The translations under genes were made by a program, and so were the position numbers. The notes under the pieces were generated by a model that worked only from the letters and a program-made list of their open reading frames with translations, had not been told where the DNA came from and did no database searches. From NCBI GenBank assembly GCA_964631865.1, contig CAZWAK010000008.1:1-64000 (forward strand): 64,000 nucleotides of DNA. Direction: 5' to 3'. The DNA is from JAFDVL01 sp964631865 (GTDB taxonomy: Bacteria > Acidobacteriota > Blastocatellia > RBC074). Positions 34,150 through 42,928 of the stretch are shown here, one piece after another; position 1 is the stretch's first letter; the number at the start of each line of letters is the position of its first letter.

Positions 34150-35003
34150 ACTTCCGCACGCAAGCTTGTCGCATCATTTTAGTGCTTGGTGGCTTCGTTT
34201 CGTTGCACGCGCACGGTGGCACGGCGGAACACCTCAAGCGCATCACCGAGCAAATTCAACGCGCGCCGACCAACGCGGAGCTGTACTTGCGGCGCGGCGA
34301 ATTGCATCGCAAACTCGGCAACGCCAGAGCCGCGCTCGAAGATTTCGACAAGGCGCAGGAGCTTGCGCCCGAACGTCTCGAAGTAGATGTGTTCCGTGCG
34401 CGCTTGCACCTTGATGCCAACGTTCCCGAACTCGCGCAACTGGTGTTGGATCGTTATCTCAAACAACGCCCGCAACACACCCCACAAAATACAGAAGCCG
34501 TGTTGCTGCGCGCGCAAGTCAATGCGCAACTCGGCGCGCGGGCACAAGCCATTCGGGATTACACGACCGCGCTCGCTCGTCTCACGCAACCCAAACCAGA
34601 ACTGTTTCTGGCCCGCGCGCAATTGCAAGTCGAAATGAAGCAGTTCGAGGCCGCGATCAACGGCCTCGACGAAGGCATCGCCAAACTCGGCACGCTGGTC
34701 ACGTTGCAATCGTTGGCGGTAGAAGTAGAAGTGAAGCGCAAACGATGGGACGCGGCCTTGACGCGCTTGGAAACAATCGCCGCGCAGTCGCCGCGCCAGG
34801 AACATTGGTGGGTGCAGCGCGCCGAAATTTTGTTGCAAGCCGGACGCAAGGACGAAGCGGAACAAGCCCTCGTGTCCGCTCGCCGCGCCCTCGCCGCTTT
34901 GCCGGAGCATTTGCGTCGCACCGCCGCCAGCACCGCGCTGGAAGCACGTGTGACGGAACTCCTGCGTACCTTATTCTTGCCTGACTCTGCTCCGATGAAA
35001 TAG
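34146..35003 (+). CDS. Exported TPR protein
   Basis: This 285-residue protein has a signal peptide (ending LHAHGG) and about six TPR-like helical pairs, for example ELYLRRGELHRKLGNARAAL and LFLARAQLQVEMKQFEAAIN. The ATG overlaps the phosphatase stop by 4 nt, so the two are translationally coupled. It may scaffold or stabilise the phosphatase, which is inference from context. Confidence 0.75.
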   Translation: MNFRTQACRIILVLGGFVSLHAHGGTAEHLKRITEQIQRAPTNAELYLRRGELHRKLGNARAALEDFDKAQELAPERLEVDVFRARLHLDANVPELAQLVLDRYLKQRPQHTPQNTEAVLLRAQVNAQLGARAQAIRDYTTALARLTQPKPELFLARAQLQVEMKQFEAAINGLDEGIAKLGTLVTLQSLAVEVEVKRKRWDAALTRLETIAAQSPRQEHWWVQRAEILLQAGRKDEAEQALVSARRALAALPEHLRRTAASTALEARVTELLRTLFLPDSAPMK

Positions 35004-35084
35004 CCTTTCCGCGCCTCCGCACCAAACATACAACTTTGTGGCAGTGCTCCGCGCTATGTTATGCTCTCGCGCACGAGGTACGTT

Positions 35085-35810
35085 ATGAGCGCACGACAAC
35101 AAGACATCCTCCGCCGGATCGAATACCCAGAATCAGATGGGAAACCCATGGCTGAAACCGATAAGCACATTCAGATGATTATTGATCTGCGCCTGTCGCT
35201 GCGCGAATTTTTCCGCGCGGAGGCCCAGGTCTATGTGGGCAGCAACTTGCTGCTGTATTACGTGGAAGGCGATAAAAACAAGAGCGTTGCCCCCGATGTG
35301 TTTTACGTGCGTGGTGTGCCGAAACACGAGCGGCGCACCTATCAACTGTGGGAAGAAGGCCAGGTGCCGCAAGTCGTATTTGAAATCTCCTCGCGCTCGA
35401 CAAAAAAGGAAGACCTGGGCGTGAAAAAAGACCTCTATGCGTCGCTGGGCGTGCGCGAGTATTTCATCTTTGACCCGGAGTACAAATTGAAGCCGCCGCT
35501 GCGTGCCTTTCGCTTACACGGGCAACAATTGCTGGAAGAAGTCGTGACTGGCAATCGTGTGATGAGTCACGAATTGGGGTTGGAGTTGGTGAACGACGGT
35601 ACGACCTTGCGCTTATGGAATCCGCAAACCGGCAACTTTTTGCTCACGCCCGACGAAGAGGCTGCTGCTCGGCAAGCTGCCGAACTTCTTATGCGAGCCG
35701 CCGAGCTGCGTGTGCAAGAAGAAGCCGCTGCAAGACAGGCCGCCGAAGCACGTGCTGCCAAGCTCGCGGCGCGCTTGCGAGCTTTGGGCATTGATCCCGA
35801 CCAACTCTGA
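35085..35810 (+). CDS. Uma2 family (DUF820) restriction-endonuclease-fold protein
   Basis: This 241-residue protein starts at the ATG at 35085 with GAGG upstream. The PD-(D/E)XK-like core has SVAPDVFYV (Asp), VVFEISSRSTKKEDLGVKKDLYASLGVREYFIFDPE (Glu, Lys) and a YF/YW-type strand. The C-terminal 55 residues are an Ala/Arg/Gln-rich coiled coil with EEAAARQAAE-type repeats. Uma2 proteins are abundant in Cyanobacteria and some Acidobacteriota, and their role is unclear. Two more Uma2 relatives in this window (22048-22536 and 61974-62512) are broken. Confidence 0.85.
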   Translation: MSARQQDILRRIEYPESDGKPMAETDKHIQMIIDLRLSLREFFRAEAQVYVGSNLLLYYVEGDKNKSVAPDVFYVRGVPKHERRTYQLWEEGQVPQVVFEISSRSTKKEDLGVKKDLYASLGVREYFIFDPEYKLKPPLRAFRLHGQQLLEEVVTGNRVMSHELGLELVNDGTTLRLWNPQTGNFLLTPDEEAAARQAAELLMRAAELRVQEEAAARQAAEARAAKLAARLRALGIDPDQL

Positions 35811-35820
35811 CCCGCAACCT

Positions 35821-36642
35821 TCAGACAAAGAAATCCGGCAGCAATTCTGCGCCCGGCACGAATTGATACGACGACAAATCCGTCACGCCCGCGCTCAGCA
35901 ACACGTCATCGTCCACACAGAAATTGCCGGTAAATTCGCGGCTCGGCTTCGTCAGAATCACGTGCGCCGCGTCGCCCATAATCTCTGGCTTGCGACTGCC
36001 CCGCATCACGCGATCTCCGCCCAACAGATTTTGCACGGCTGCCGTCGCAATCACCGTGCGCGGCCACAGTGCATTCACCGCGATGCCTTCGGGCTTCAAC
36101 TCTTCGGCCATTCCGAGCACGCACATACTCATCCCGAACTTCGCCATCGTGTACGCGACGTGCGGCGCAAACCATTTCGCTTCCATATTGAGCGGCGGCG
36201 AAAGGTTCAGGATATGCGGATTGCTCGCTTGGGCGAGATGCAGGATGCAGGCTTGCGAGCAAACAAACGTGCCGCGCGTGTTGATCGAGTGCATCAGATC
36301 GTAGCGTTTCATCGGCGTGTCAACGGTCTTCGACAAATGAATCGCGCTCGCATTGTTGACCAGAATATCTATGCCGCCGAACGTCTCGACCGTTTTAGTA
36401 ACCGCTTCGGCCACGACGTTTTCATCGCGGATGTCCACAACGAGCGGCAACGCCTTGCCACCTGCTTTTTCAACTTCTTCCGCCGCTGTGTAGATCGTGC
36501 CGGGTAGTTTCGGATGTGGTTCGGTCGTTTTCGCCGCGATGGCAATGTTCGCGCCGTCGCGTGCTGCACGCAGCGCAATCGCCAAACCGATGCCGCGACT
36601 TGCGCCTGTGATGAAAAGGGTTTTTCCAGATAATGTAGACAT
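35821..36642 (-). CDS. HSDL2-like short-chain dehydrogenase
   Basis: This 273-residue SDR starts at an ATG preceded by AGGAG. It has TGASRGIGLAI for the dinucleotide, NNAS, NLSPP in the catalytic-Ser region and YTMAK for Tyr and Lys. The stretch AKTTEPHPKLPGTIYTAAEEVEKAGG is typical of the HSDL2-like or SDR family C-type group linked to lipid metabolism. It follows the HPPD gene on the same strand, separated by a palindrome. The convergent Uma2 gene ends 10 nt away. Confidence 0.82.
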   Translation of the reverse strand: MSTLSGKTLFITGASRGIGLAIALRAARDGANIAIAAKTTEPHPKLPGTIYTAAEEVEKAGGKALPLVVDIRDENVVAEAVTKTVETFGGIDILVNNASAIHLSKTVDTPMKRYDLMHSINTRGTFVCSQACILHLAQASNPHILNLSPPLNMEAKWFAPHVAYTMAKFGMSMCVLGMAEELKPEGIAVNALWPRTVIATAAVQNLLGGDRVMRGSRKPEIMGDAAHVILTKPSREFTGNFCVDDDVLLSAGVTDLSSYQFVPGAELLPDFFV

Positions 36643-36661
36643 TGTTGCTCCTGAAATAAGT

Positions 36662-36687
36662 AACGCGATTTGCCAAATCGCGCTACG
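36662..36687. repeat. Palindromic repeat, copy 1 (GCGATTTGCCAAATCGC family)
   Basis: A 19-bp perfect palindrome (CGCGATTTGCCAAATCGCG, 36664-36682) is flanked by TAA and CTAC. It lies between the HPPD stop and the SDR start. Four further copies flank the CHAT gene at 43143-43161, 43183-43199, 46517-46535 and 46557-46573. Confidence 0.75.
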
Positions 36688-36693
36688 TCTATC

Positions 36694-37782
36694 TTACAAA
36701 TTCCCGCGCCGTGCCTGTTCGCGTTCGATGGCTTCGAACAACGCTTTGAAATTGCCTTTGCCGAACCCTTGTGCGCCTTTGCGTTGAATGATCTCGAAGA
36801 ACAACGTTGGGCGATCTTCGACCGGCTTGGTGAAGAGTTGCAGCAAATATCCCTGGTCGTCGCGGTCTACCAAAATGCGCAACTCCCGCAACGCTTCGAT
36901 GTCTTCATCAATCGCGCCGACGCGGTCGCTGAGCAGTTCGTAATACGCATCCGGCACTTCCAGAAACTCGACGCCGTTCGCGCGCAGTTGCCGAATCGTC
37001 GTCAGGATGTCGGTCGTGAGCAGCGCGATATGTTGCACGCCGGGGTCTTGATAAAAGTCTGTGTACTCTTCGATCTGGCTTTTGCGTTTGCTGGGCGCGG
37101 GTTCGTTGATCGGAAACTTGATGCTGCGCGATTCGTTTGCCATCACGACGCTGTTGAGGCCGGTGAACTCGGTCGAAATGTCTTTGTCATCAAACGTCAT
37201 AAACCGTTCGAGACCAAAGACGCGCTTGTACCACTCCTCCCAAAACCCCATCTTGCCGAATTCGACGTTGGCGACGAAATGATCCAGCCGCAACAAGCCC
37301 GCATTGCGCCCCGGCGCGTTGGAGGCAACAAAATCGGGCATAAACGGCCCCGCATAATTGTGCTTCGAGAAAAACGAATGAATCGTGTCGCCATAGACTT
37401 TCACGGCTGCACGACGCGCTTCGCCGTCCGGCCCTTTGATCGCGTACGGCGCAGCGGCAGGTTCCGCGCCGCGCGCCAACGCCGCTTCAAACGCCGCGTC
37501 GGCATCGTCCACTTCGAGCGCCACATCGCGCACGCCATCGCCGTGTTTCAGAATATGCGCGCTGGCCTTGTCGAGCGGCGTGTACGGCGTCGTCAGCAAC
37601 AGCTTGAACGTGCCTTGTTGCAGCGCATACGAACATTGCTCGCGGTTGCCGGTTTCGAGGCCGGTGTACGCGATGCGCTCAAAGCCGAACGCATTGCGAT
37701 AAAAATAATCGGCTTGCTTGGCGTTGCCGACATAGAGTTCGATGTGATGGACTTGGCGGATTTTCAATGGATTACTACTCAT
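36694..37782 (-). CDS. hppD: 4-hydroxyphenylpyruvate dioxygenase
   Basis: This 362-residue enzyme converts 4-hydroxyphenylpyruvate to homogentisate in tyrosine catabolism. It has two vicinal-oxygen-chelate domains. The N-terminal one starts VHHIELYVGNAKQADYFY, and the C-terminal one holds the iron ligands: His in LRLDHFVANV, His in PGVQHIALLTTDI and Glu in TLFFEIIQR. The tail GFGKGNFKALFEAIEREQARRGNL is characteristic. Length is normal. Phenylalanine hydroxylase at 50776-51645 would feed the same pathway. No homogentisate dioxygenase is in the window. Confidence 0.95.
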   Translation of the reverse strand: MSSNPLKIRQVHHIELYVGNAKQADYFYRNAFGFERIAYTGLETGNREQCSYALQQGTFKLLLTTPYTPLDKASAHILKHGDGVRDVALEVDDADAAFEAALARGAEPAAAPYAIKGPDGEARRAAVKVYGDTIHSFFSKHNYAGPFMPDFVASNAPGRNAGLLRLDHFVANVEFGKMGFWEEWYKRVFGLERFMTFDDKDISTEFTGLNSVVMANESRSIKFPINEPAPSKRKSQIEEYTDFYQDPGVQHIALLTTDILTTIRQLRANGVEFLEVPDAYYELLSDRVGAIDEDIEALRELRILVDRDDQGYLLQLFTKPVEDRPTLFFEIIQRKGAQGFGKGNFKALFEAIEREQARRGNL

Positions 37783-37812
37783 AGCTTACCTCTAACTAAT
37801 AATCAAAGATGG

Positions 37813-37906
37813 GCATAGAATACAGATCAAACGGATACGACGGATAGATAACGAATCATATCGTTGTCCATCCGTCGTATCCGTTCCATCCGTATTCTAT
37901 TACGCA
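37813..37906. repeat. Inverted repeat between hppD and lon
   Basis: Arms ATAGAATAC..GGATACGACGGAT and ATCCGTCGTATCC..GTATTCTAT are complementary over most of about 40 nt each. The left arm closely resembles the 54748 region after alaS, so the two loci share a sequence family. Confidence 0.7.
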
Positions 37907-37911
37907 AAGAA

Positions 37912-40362
37912 CTACGATGCCGATGCGTCAGATGCTGCCTTGCTCGATGAATTCGCGGATGATTCTTCCTGCAACGGTTCCGCCTTTTCAATCGGGGGCA
38001 TCAAGGCTTCCTTGAAAACTTCGCGCACGTCTTCGGCAAACACAAACTCCAATTCTCTTTGCACGTCCTTCGGCACATCTTCCATATCCTTTTTGTTCGC
38101 CATCGGCAGGATGACTTTCTGGACTTTGGCGCGATGGGCGGCGAGGACTTTTTCTTTCACGCCGCCGATGGGCAGCACGTTGCCGCGCAACGTTAATTCA
38201 CCAGTCATCGCGACGGTTTTGCGCACCGGGCGATTGCTCAGGACGGACACCAAAGCGGTTGCCATCGTGATACCGGCGGACGGGCCGTCTTTGGGCGTAG
38301 CACCTTCGGGGATGTGCAAGTGGACGTCCAGCGTGGAGAATTTTTCTTCGTCAATGCCGAGTTCTTTGGCGCGCGCGCGGGCGTATGAATAGGCGGCCTG
38401 CGCGGATTCTTTCATCACGTCACCGAGTTGGCCGGTCAACTGCAAACCGCCTTTGCCTTTCATCGCGATGGCTTCGATGAAGAGGACGTCGCCGCCTGCT
38501 GCTGTGACAGCTAAACCGGTGACAACGCCGACTTGATCGTGCTTGAGAGCTTCGTCGGGTTCGATCTTCGACACACCTAAAAAGTCGGGCAGGTTCTTGA
38601 CTGTGAGGCGGACTTTCTTCGTGTTGCCTTCGGCGACGCGGCGCGCGACTTTGCGGCAGATTTTGCCGATCTCGCGTTCGAGTTGGCGCAAACCGGCTTC
38701 GTGTGTGTAGCGCACAATCGCTTCACGCAACGCCGAGTCGGAAATCTCCAGATATTTTTCGCTGATGCCGTTTTCTTCCATCTGTTTCGGCAGCAGATGA
38801 CGCCGCGAAATTTGCAGCTTCTCTTCTTCCGTGTAGCCCGACAAGCGAATCGTTTCCATGCGGTCGCGCAGCGCGGGCTGAATCGTTTCCAGCATATTCG
38901 CCGTCGTCATAAACAACACGTTCGACAGATCGAACGGAGCGCCGAGATAGTTGTCGCGGAACGAAAAGTTCTGTTCGGGGTCGAGCACTTCGAGCAAGGC
39001 CGAAGACGGGTCGCCGCGAAAGTCCGAACTGACCTTGTCAATTTCGTCCAGCATAATCAGCGGATTGTTCGTGCCGGCTTGCTGAATGGATTGAATGATG
39101 CGCCCCGGCATCGCGCCGACATACGTGCGCCGATGCCCGCGAATTTCCGCTTCGTCGTGAACGCCGCCCAAACTCAAGCGCACGAATTTGCGATTGACGG
39201 CTTTCGCAATCGAACGACCGAGCGACGTTTTGCCGACGCCCGGCGGGCCGACTAAACATAGAATCGAGCCTTTCGGTTTTTCTTTGATTTTGCGCACGGC
39301 CAACGCTTCGATGATGCGTTCTTTGACTTTTTCCAGGCCGTAGTGATCTTCGTTGAGAATCTTTTCGGCCTTCTTCAGATCGAGGTTTTCTTTGGAATGT
39401 TTTGACCAGGGCAGCGCCACCATGATGTCGAGCCAGTTGCGCAGCGTCGCGGTTTCGGCAGCATCGGGATGCATGCGTTCGAGCTTTTTGAGTTGCCGAT
39501 CCACTTCTTCTTCGACGGCTTTCGGCATCTTGGCTTTGGCGATCTTTTCTTTGTAGACGCCGATGTCTTCAGCCAATTCGTTGCCTTCGCCGAGTTCGGA
39601 TTGAATCGCCTTGAGTTGCTGCCGCAAATAAAACTCGCGTTGCGAGCGATCAATCTCGCTCTTGGCCTGCGTGTTGATGTCAGCTTGGACGGTGAGCACT
39701 TCGAGTTCTTTGGTCAGCAAATCGTTGACACGGCGCAGGCGGGGCGTGACTTCAAGAGCTTCAATCACGGATTGCGCGTCTTCGACTTTGAGTTCGAGAT
39801 TCGACGCGGCCAAATCCGCCAGACGTCCGGCATCGTCGAGGTTGGCGGCAATTGCCATGACTTCGGGCGAGATGTTTTTGCCGAGCGCGACCGATTTTTC
39901 AAGCGAGCCGCGCACGTTGCGAATCAACGCTTCCATTTCCAAATCGGCTTCGACTTCCGGTTCCTGCAAGGCTTCGATGCGGGCTTGCAGGAATCCGGCA
40001 GTGTCTTCGACTTGTGTGATGCGGGCGCGCGAAAGGCCTTGCACCAAAATCCGTATGCGACCGTCGGGCAATTTGAGCATCCGCATGATGATCGCAGCCG
40101 TGCCGACGCTGTAGATGTCAGCGGCGGTCGGCTCTTCTTTGGCAATGTCTTTTTGTGCCACGAGCATGATCATGCGGTTTTCCGCCAGCGCCTGATCTAC
40201 GGCGCGAATCGAACGATCCCGGCTGACAAAGAGCGGGACGATCATAAACGGAAAAATCACGATGTCGCGCAGCGGCAAAACCGGCAGCACCTCCGGGATT
40301 TTGATTTGATCTTCGTTGGATTCGGCGATTTTCTTTTCTTCTGGTTGATCTATGGTGGACAT
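37912..40362 (-). CDS. lon: ATP-dependent protease Lon
   Basis: This protein of about 816 residues has the LAN substrate domain (EVLPVLPLRDIVIFPFMIVPL), a coiled linker, the AAA+ module (Walker A GPPGVGKTS, Walker B LIMLDEIDK) and the serine protease domain, with the catalytic Ser in PKDGPSAGIT and the distal Lys in the KEKVLAAHRA region. The ATG at 40362 is chosen; the frame extends to 40416 but that part translates the inverted repeat. Lon degrades damaged and regulatory proteins. It follows the hsp20 gene in the same direction, a sensible stress pairing. Confidence 0.96.
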   Translation of the reverse strand: MSTIDQPEEKKIAESNEDQIKIPEVLPVLPLRDIVIFPFMIVPLFVSRDRSIRAVDQALAENRMIMLVAQKDIAKEEPTAADIYSVGTAAIIMRMLKLPDGRIRILVQGLSRARITQVEDTAGFLQARIEALQEPEVEADLEMEALIRNVRGSLEKSVALGKNISPEVMAIAANLDDAGRLADLAASNLELKVEDAQSVIEALEVTPRLRRVNDLLTKELEVLTVQADINTQAKSEIDRSQREFYLRQQLKAIQSELGEGNELAEDIGVYKEKIAKAKMPKAVEEEVDRQLKKLERMHPDAAETATLRNWLDIMVALPWSKHSKENLDLKKAEKILNEDHYGLEKVKERIIEALAVRKIKEKPKGSILCLVGPPGVGKTSLGRSIAKAVNRKFVRLSLGGVHDEAEIRGHRRTYVGAMPGRIIQSIQQAGTNNPLIMLDEIDKVSSDFRGDPSSALLEVLDPEQNFSFRDNYLGAPFDLSNVLFMTTANMLETIQPALRDRMETIRLSGYTEEEKLQISRRHLLPKQMEENGISEKYLEISDSALREAIVRYTHEAGLRQLEREIGKICRKVARRVAEGNTKKVRLTVKNLPDFLGVSKIEPDEALKHDQVGVVTGLAVTAAGGDVLFIEAIAMKGKGGLQLTGQLGDVMKESAQAAYSYARARAKELGIDEEKFSTLDVHLHIPEGATPKDGPSAGITMATALVSVLSNRPVRKTVAMTGELTLRGNVLPIGGVKEKVLAAHRAKVQKVILPMANKKDMEDVPKDVQRELEFVFAEDVREVFKEALMPPIEKAEPLQEESSANSSSKAASDASAS

Positions 40363-40370
40363 AAGTTTGA

Positions 40371-40450
40371 GTAGTCGGTAGACGGTAGACGGTAGACAGT
40401 AGTCAGGAGGATTCAACCTACTGTCTACCGTCTACCGCCTACCGTCTACT
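40371..40450. repeat. Heptamer-based inverted repeat between hsp20 and lon
   Basis: The left arm has GTAGTCG, GTAGACG, GTAGACG, GTAGACA and GTAGTCA units, and the right arm has the complementary CTACTGT, CTACCGT and CTACCGC units. On the minus strand the array supplies the TAG stop codon of hsp20 (40448-40446). A hairpin of about 30 bp is possible. Confidence 0.8.
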
Positions 40451-40916
40451 CTTCCGTAATTCCAATCAATAATTCTTTGCCGGAAGCTTGCGCTTTGGGC
40501 AGGCGGATTTCGAGGATGCCATGCGCCAATTTGGCGGTGACGTGCGCCCAATCAATCGTCCATTTCAATTGCACGCGGCGCGCAAACGTGCCCGACAATC
40601 GTTCCAGACATAAATAACGGAGCGGCTTATCCTGCTCGGCGGCTTGGGTGGCCGGGTTATACGTTTCTTTTGCGCCTTCGATTTTCAAGACGCCATCTAA
40701 AATCGTGATGCGAATGGAAGCGGCGGGCACGCCGGGCAATTCCAACCGCACGATGACGGCATCGTCCATTTCGTACAAATCTACCGGCGGCAACCACGAA
40801 CCGGGCGTGGGCGGCGCGGCGGCGCGCATCTCTTCAAAATGCACGAGCAGACGGCGGAGTTGATCGCGTAATCGTTCGGAAAATTCTTGTGGCAATGGAC
40901 TCAGTGGTGCGGTCAT
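40446..40916 (-). CDS. Hsp20/alpha-crystallin small heat shock protein
   Basis: This 156-residue chaperone has the alpha-crystallin domain at about 45-145: PPVDLYEMDDAVIVRLELPGV, then IRITILDGVLKIEGAKE, then YLCLERLSGTFARRVQL, and the GILEIRLPK end. The C-terminal IGI-type motif needed for oligomers is present (LLIGITEE). It is upstream of lon on the same strand. The ribosome site is weak. Confidence 0.9.
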   Translation of the reverse strand: MTAPLSPLPQEFSERLRDQLRRLLVHFEEMRAAAPPTPGSWLPPVDLYEMDDAVIVRLELPGVPAASIRITILDGVLKIEGAKETYNPATQAAEQDKPLRYLCLERLSGTFARRVQLKWTIDWAHVTAKLAHGILEIRLPKAQASGKELLIGITEE

Positions 40917-41036
40917 AAAGGCTTGGCTCTCACTTGCGATTCGGGGACGAGCCGGGATAATAGCCTTTGCCTGGAAGGCAGGTCAAGAACGGAAGTTTGA
41001 TTGCTGGCGAGGATGGCGCGCGCACAAGAAACACCG

Positions 41037-41072
41037 AAAAGGGATGAAGCCGAAACTTCATCCCTTTTTACG
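41037..41072. terminator. Bidirectional-looking terminator hairpin
   Basis: The 13-bp stem AAAAGGGATGAAG-ccgaaa-CTTCATCCCTTTT (41037-41068) is perfect, with U-tracts possible in either direction. There is no gene end within 100 nt; the nearest candidate transcript is the one suggested by the element at 41370-41405. Confidence 0.6.
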
Positions 41073-41145
41073 TGCAATTCATTTGCGGTGTACCCAATGG
41101 TCAGAGGAGGCAATTCTCAAATCTGTGCTTCGTGCGAAAAATTCC

Positions 41146-41220
41146 TGTGGGCTACTCGGCTGAGGGACGCGGTTGGCTGACATTAATGGCTGGTGTCCGC
41201 GCTCCCCCAAGCAGCCCACA
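41146..41220. ncRNA. Possible structured RNA in the 40917-41447 spacer
   Basis: The 530-nt spacer has no convincing ORF. It contains a hairpin with outer arms TGTGGGCT (41146-41153) and AGCCCACA (41213-41220) and inner arms GGGACGCGG (41164-41172) and CCGCG-C-TCCC (41197-41206). The loop includes CATTAATG, itself a palindrome. Leftward, the terminator at 41068-41037 follows, and the repeated element at 41405-41370 could be the promoter, giving a transcript of about 330 nt. I cannot match it to a known RNA family, and strand is inferred. Confidence 0.3.
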
Positions 41221-41369
41221 CTATTCACCCTTCCGATTCTTTAAGTGACAAGAACTCAACCTCTGCTTGAAACTTGAACGTGCATTGCAACTGGCGAGGC
41301 CAATCAGTCGTGCTGGAGCCAGATCGAAAGGGCAATCCACGTCTTCTCAAATTCCCGTTTGCGTTCTTG

Positions 41370-41405
41370 CATGTGTGTATGGCAAAAAACGGCAAAACAT
41401 TTCGC
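41370..41405 (-). promoter_or_regulatory. Conserved 35-nt element, copy A
   Basis: On the plus strand it starts CATGTGTGTATGGCAAAAAA and ends GGCAAAACATTTCGC. Copies B (42302-42337) and C (48500-48534) are nearly identical and in the same orientation. Read leftward, GAAATG and ATACAC lie 17 nt apart like -35 and -10 boxes. This copy lies 43 nt past the stop of the probable anti-sigma gene. Confidence 0.55.
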
Positions 41406-41447
41406 GGCCTTTTCACTTTTTTTCAGTGGTCGCATTTTTTGTGCGCC

Positions 41448-42257
41448 TCACCGCTTCACAGTGAAAGAATAGCGCGCAGCCTCTTCTGTCTCCTGCGGCG
41501 TAACACCGTCTAGTTTGATGCGGTAGTCGCCTCTCCCCAATGCTGTCGCCGGGACGGACACGAGCACGTAGGTCAACCCTTCCGTTGTTTGCGATTTGAA
41601 TTGCCCCGGCAATTTCTGACTGGCTTCGTCATCGGGGAGCAACGTCACCTCGTAGTTGGAATAATCGTCCTTGAGCAACACGAGCTTGAATTCCACCGCG
41701 CCGATCTTCTGCCCCAATTCGATAGTAGGGGGGGGCGTTGCGACGGCTCTGGTTTGCCCCGGCGTCAATTCCTTCGACACGACGTCCGTTCCTGTGGCGA
41801 CGGGCGCAATCGTGGTGGTGGGCGAAGGGCTGCTGTGGGCAACCTGCGATGGGGCGGTCGAATTGTAATAGGTCTTGATTCCCACCGCTGTGACCACGAG
41901 CAAAATGCTCGCCAGCGCCACTTGCCAGACGGGACGCCGAAACATTCCGCTCCAACGGCCCGCTGTCGCGGCGGCGGCTTGGGCTTTTTGCTGGCTGAGG
42001 GCGTTGGCATAACGCCGCAGCGCCTGTGCCAGACGCAGTTTTTCCTGTCGTTCCGGATCAAGCAAAAAAAACTGCTCGAATTGAGTTTGTTCCAGGGGCG
42101 AAAGCTGCTGCTGCAAGTAGGCTTCGATCAAATCCTCTTCGGCCAGAGAAAATTGCTCAAAGGTCTCATCCTCGGTCAGTAAGCTGCGATCTGTCGTCGT
42201 TCGTTCCGCGTCGGTCGCGGTGCCGAGCAAATACGGTTTAAAATTCATGTCTTTCAT
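41448..42257 (-). CDS. Membrane-anchored regulator, probable anti-sigma factor
   Basis: This 269-residue protein starts at an ATG with GGAGGG upstream. The cytoplasmic N-terminus (about 30-80) has EEDLIEAYLQQQLSPLEQTQFEQFFL, a helical pattern common in anti-sigma factors without a zinc site. One transmembrane helix follows at about 109-128 (WQVALASILLVVTAVGI). The exported part has a Pro/Thr/Ser linker and a beta-rich domain (KLVLLKDDYSNYEVTLLPDD; YVLVSVPATALGRGDYRIKL). It lies downstream of the sigma factor gene with copy B of the element between them. The anti-sigma role is inferred from layout and position. Confidence 0.65.
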   Translation of the reverse strand: MKDMNFKPYLLGTATDAERTTTDRSLLTEDETFEQFSLAEEDLIEAYLQQQLSPLEQTQFEQFFLLDPERQEKLRLAQALRRYANALSQQKAQAAAATAGRWSGMFRRPVWQVALASILLVVTAVGIKTYYNSTAPSQVAHSSPSPTTTIAPVATGTDVVSKELTPGQTRAVATPPPTIELGQKIGAVEFKLVLLKDDYSNYEVTLLPDDEASQKLPGQFKSQTTEGLTYVLVSVPATALGRGDYRIKLDGVTPQETEEAARYSFTVKR

Positions 42258-42301
42258 TGTGATTCCCTCCGAACCTTTCTGGGGAGTTCACTTGGGGTTG
42301 T

Positions 42302-42337
42302 CATGTGTGTATGACAAAAACAGGCAAAACATTTCGC
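42302..42337 (-). promoter_or_regulatory. Conserved 35-nt element, copy B
   Basis: Same sequence as copy A with few changes (CATGTGTGTATGACAAAAAC start). It fills most of the spacer between the sigma factor stop (42340) and the regulator start (42257), about 45 nt before the latter. That position fits a promoter or binding site for the regulator gene. Confidence 0.6.
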
Positions 42338-42339
42338 AA

Positions 42340-42897
42340 TTATTTTTGCGCGCGGCATTTTTTTACACAGGCGGCCACTTTTTCGCGCAACCGAAACAGC
42401 CGCAACCGCAACGCATTGTCGGTCAGTCCGAATTCCTGGGCTAAGGCTTTGCGCCCGTTAATTTTGGCGCGTTTTTCGTCGCTGTAAAACCGCAGCAGCA
42501 GTTCTTTCTCTTCCGGCGGCAGTTGGTTCAGGCACTCTTCCAGACATTCATATTCCGGCTCGCTCCACTGCGGGCTGAGCTTGAGCGCAGAGCGGGGCAG
42601 TTCGACCGTTTCGACCCGACGATCAATATATTCGAGGTAGATGAGGTTCGCCACGCCATAGAAATACAAGGCTGGATCACCTTCATACTCCAACAACAGA
42701 TGCGGCAATTTGCGCGCCACGCGATACACTGTTTCATCGAAGATTTCGGCCCCCGCCCCACAGCCCCGTGCGAAAATCGTTTTGCGGACACGACGACGAA
42801 TGGCTTCGTATTTCTGCGCCGCCTCGTCCCGATCTTCGTGCAGCCAGGCCAGCAGACGGTCAAACTCTTCCTGAGTCAAATCCCAGTCGTGAAACAT
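42340..42897 (-). CDS. ECF-like RNA polymerase sigma factor
   Basis: This 185-residue protein begins MFHDWDLTQEEFDRLLAWLH, continues with a YEAIRRRVRKTIFARGCG stretch in region 2 (DNA melting and core binding), and has a clear region 4 (CLNQLPPEEKELLLRFYSDE, then RKALAQEFGLTDNALRLRLFRLREKV) with a helix-turn-helix. This N-terminal pattern is familiar in Acidobacteriota ECF-like sigma factors. The ATG at 42897 is preferred; a GTG at 42954 lies in a 7-bp inverted repeat. It is followed by the regulator gene and preceded by the CHAT gene. Confidence 0.82.
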   Translation of the reverse strand: MFHDWDLTQEEFDRLLAWLHEDRDEAAQKYEAIRRRVRKTIFARGCGAGAEIFDETVYRVARKLPHLLLEYEGDPALYFYGVANLIYLEYIDRRVETVELPRSALKLSPQWSEPEYECLEECLNQLPPEEKELLLRFYSDEKRAKINGRKALAQEFGLTDNALRLRLFRLREKVAACVKKCRAQK

Positions 42898-42928
42898 TGA
42901 TTGATGAGATGAGGAGAATCTAAAATCA

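Noticed and set aside
36670..40374. Plus-strand ORFs opposite hppD and lon
   Set aside because: Antisense to two unmistakable conserved enzymes; the translations have no recognisable features.
40363..40416. N-terminal extension of Lon
   Set aside because: It translates the heptamer array; the conserved Lon start follows the ATG at 40362.
40371..40450. CRISPR-like short repeats
   Set aside because: The units are 7 nt without spacers and are inverted, so they form a hairpin and not a CRISPR array.
41146..41220. 6S RNA
   Set aside because: The rod-like hairpin is suggestive, but I could not find the conserved central-bubble sequences or the usual length, so no name is given.
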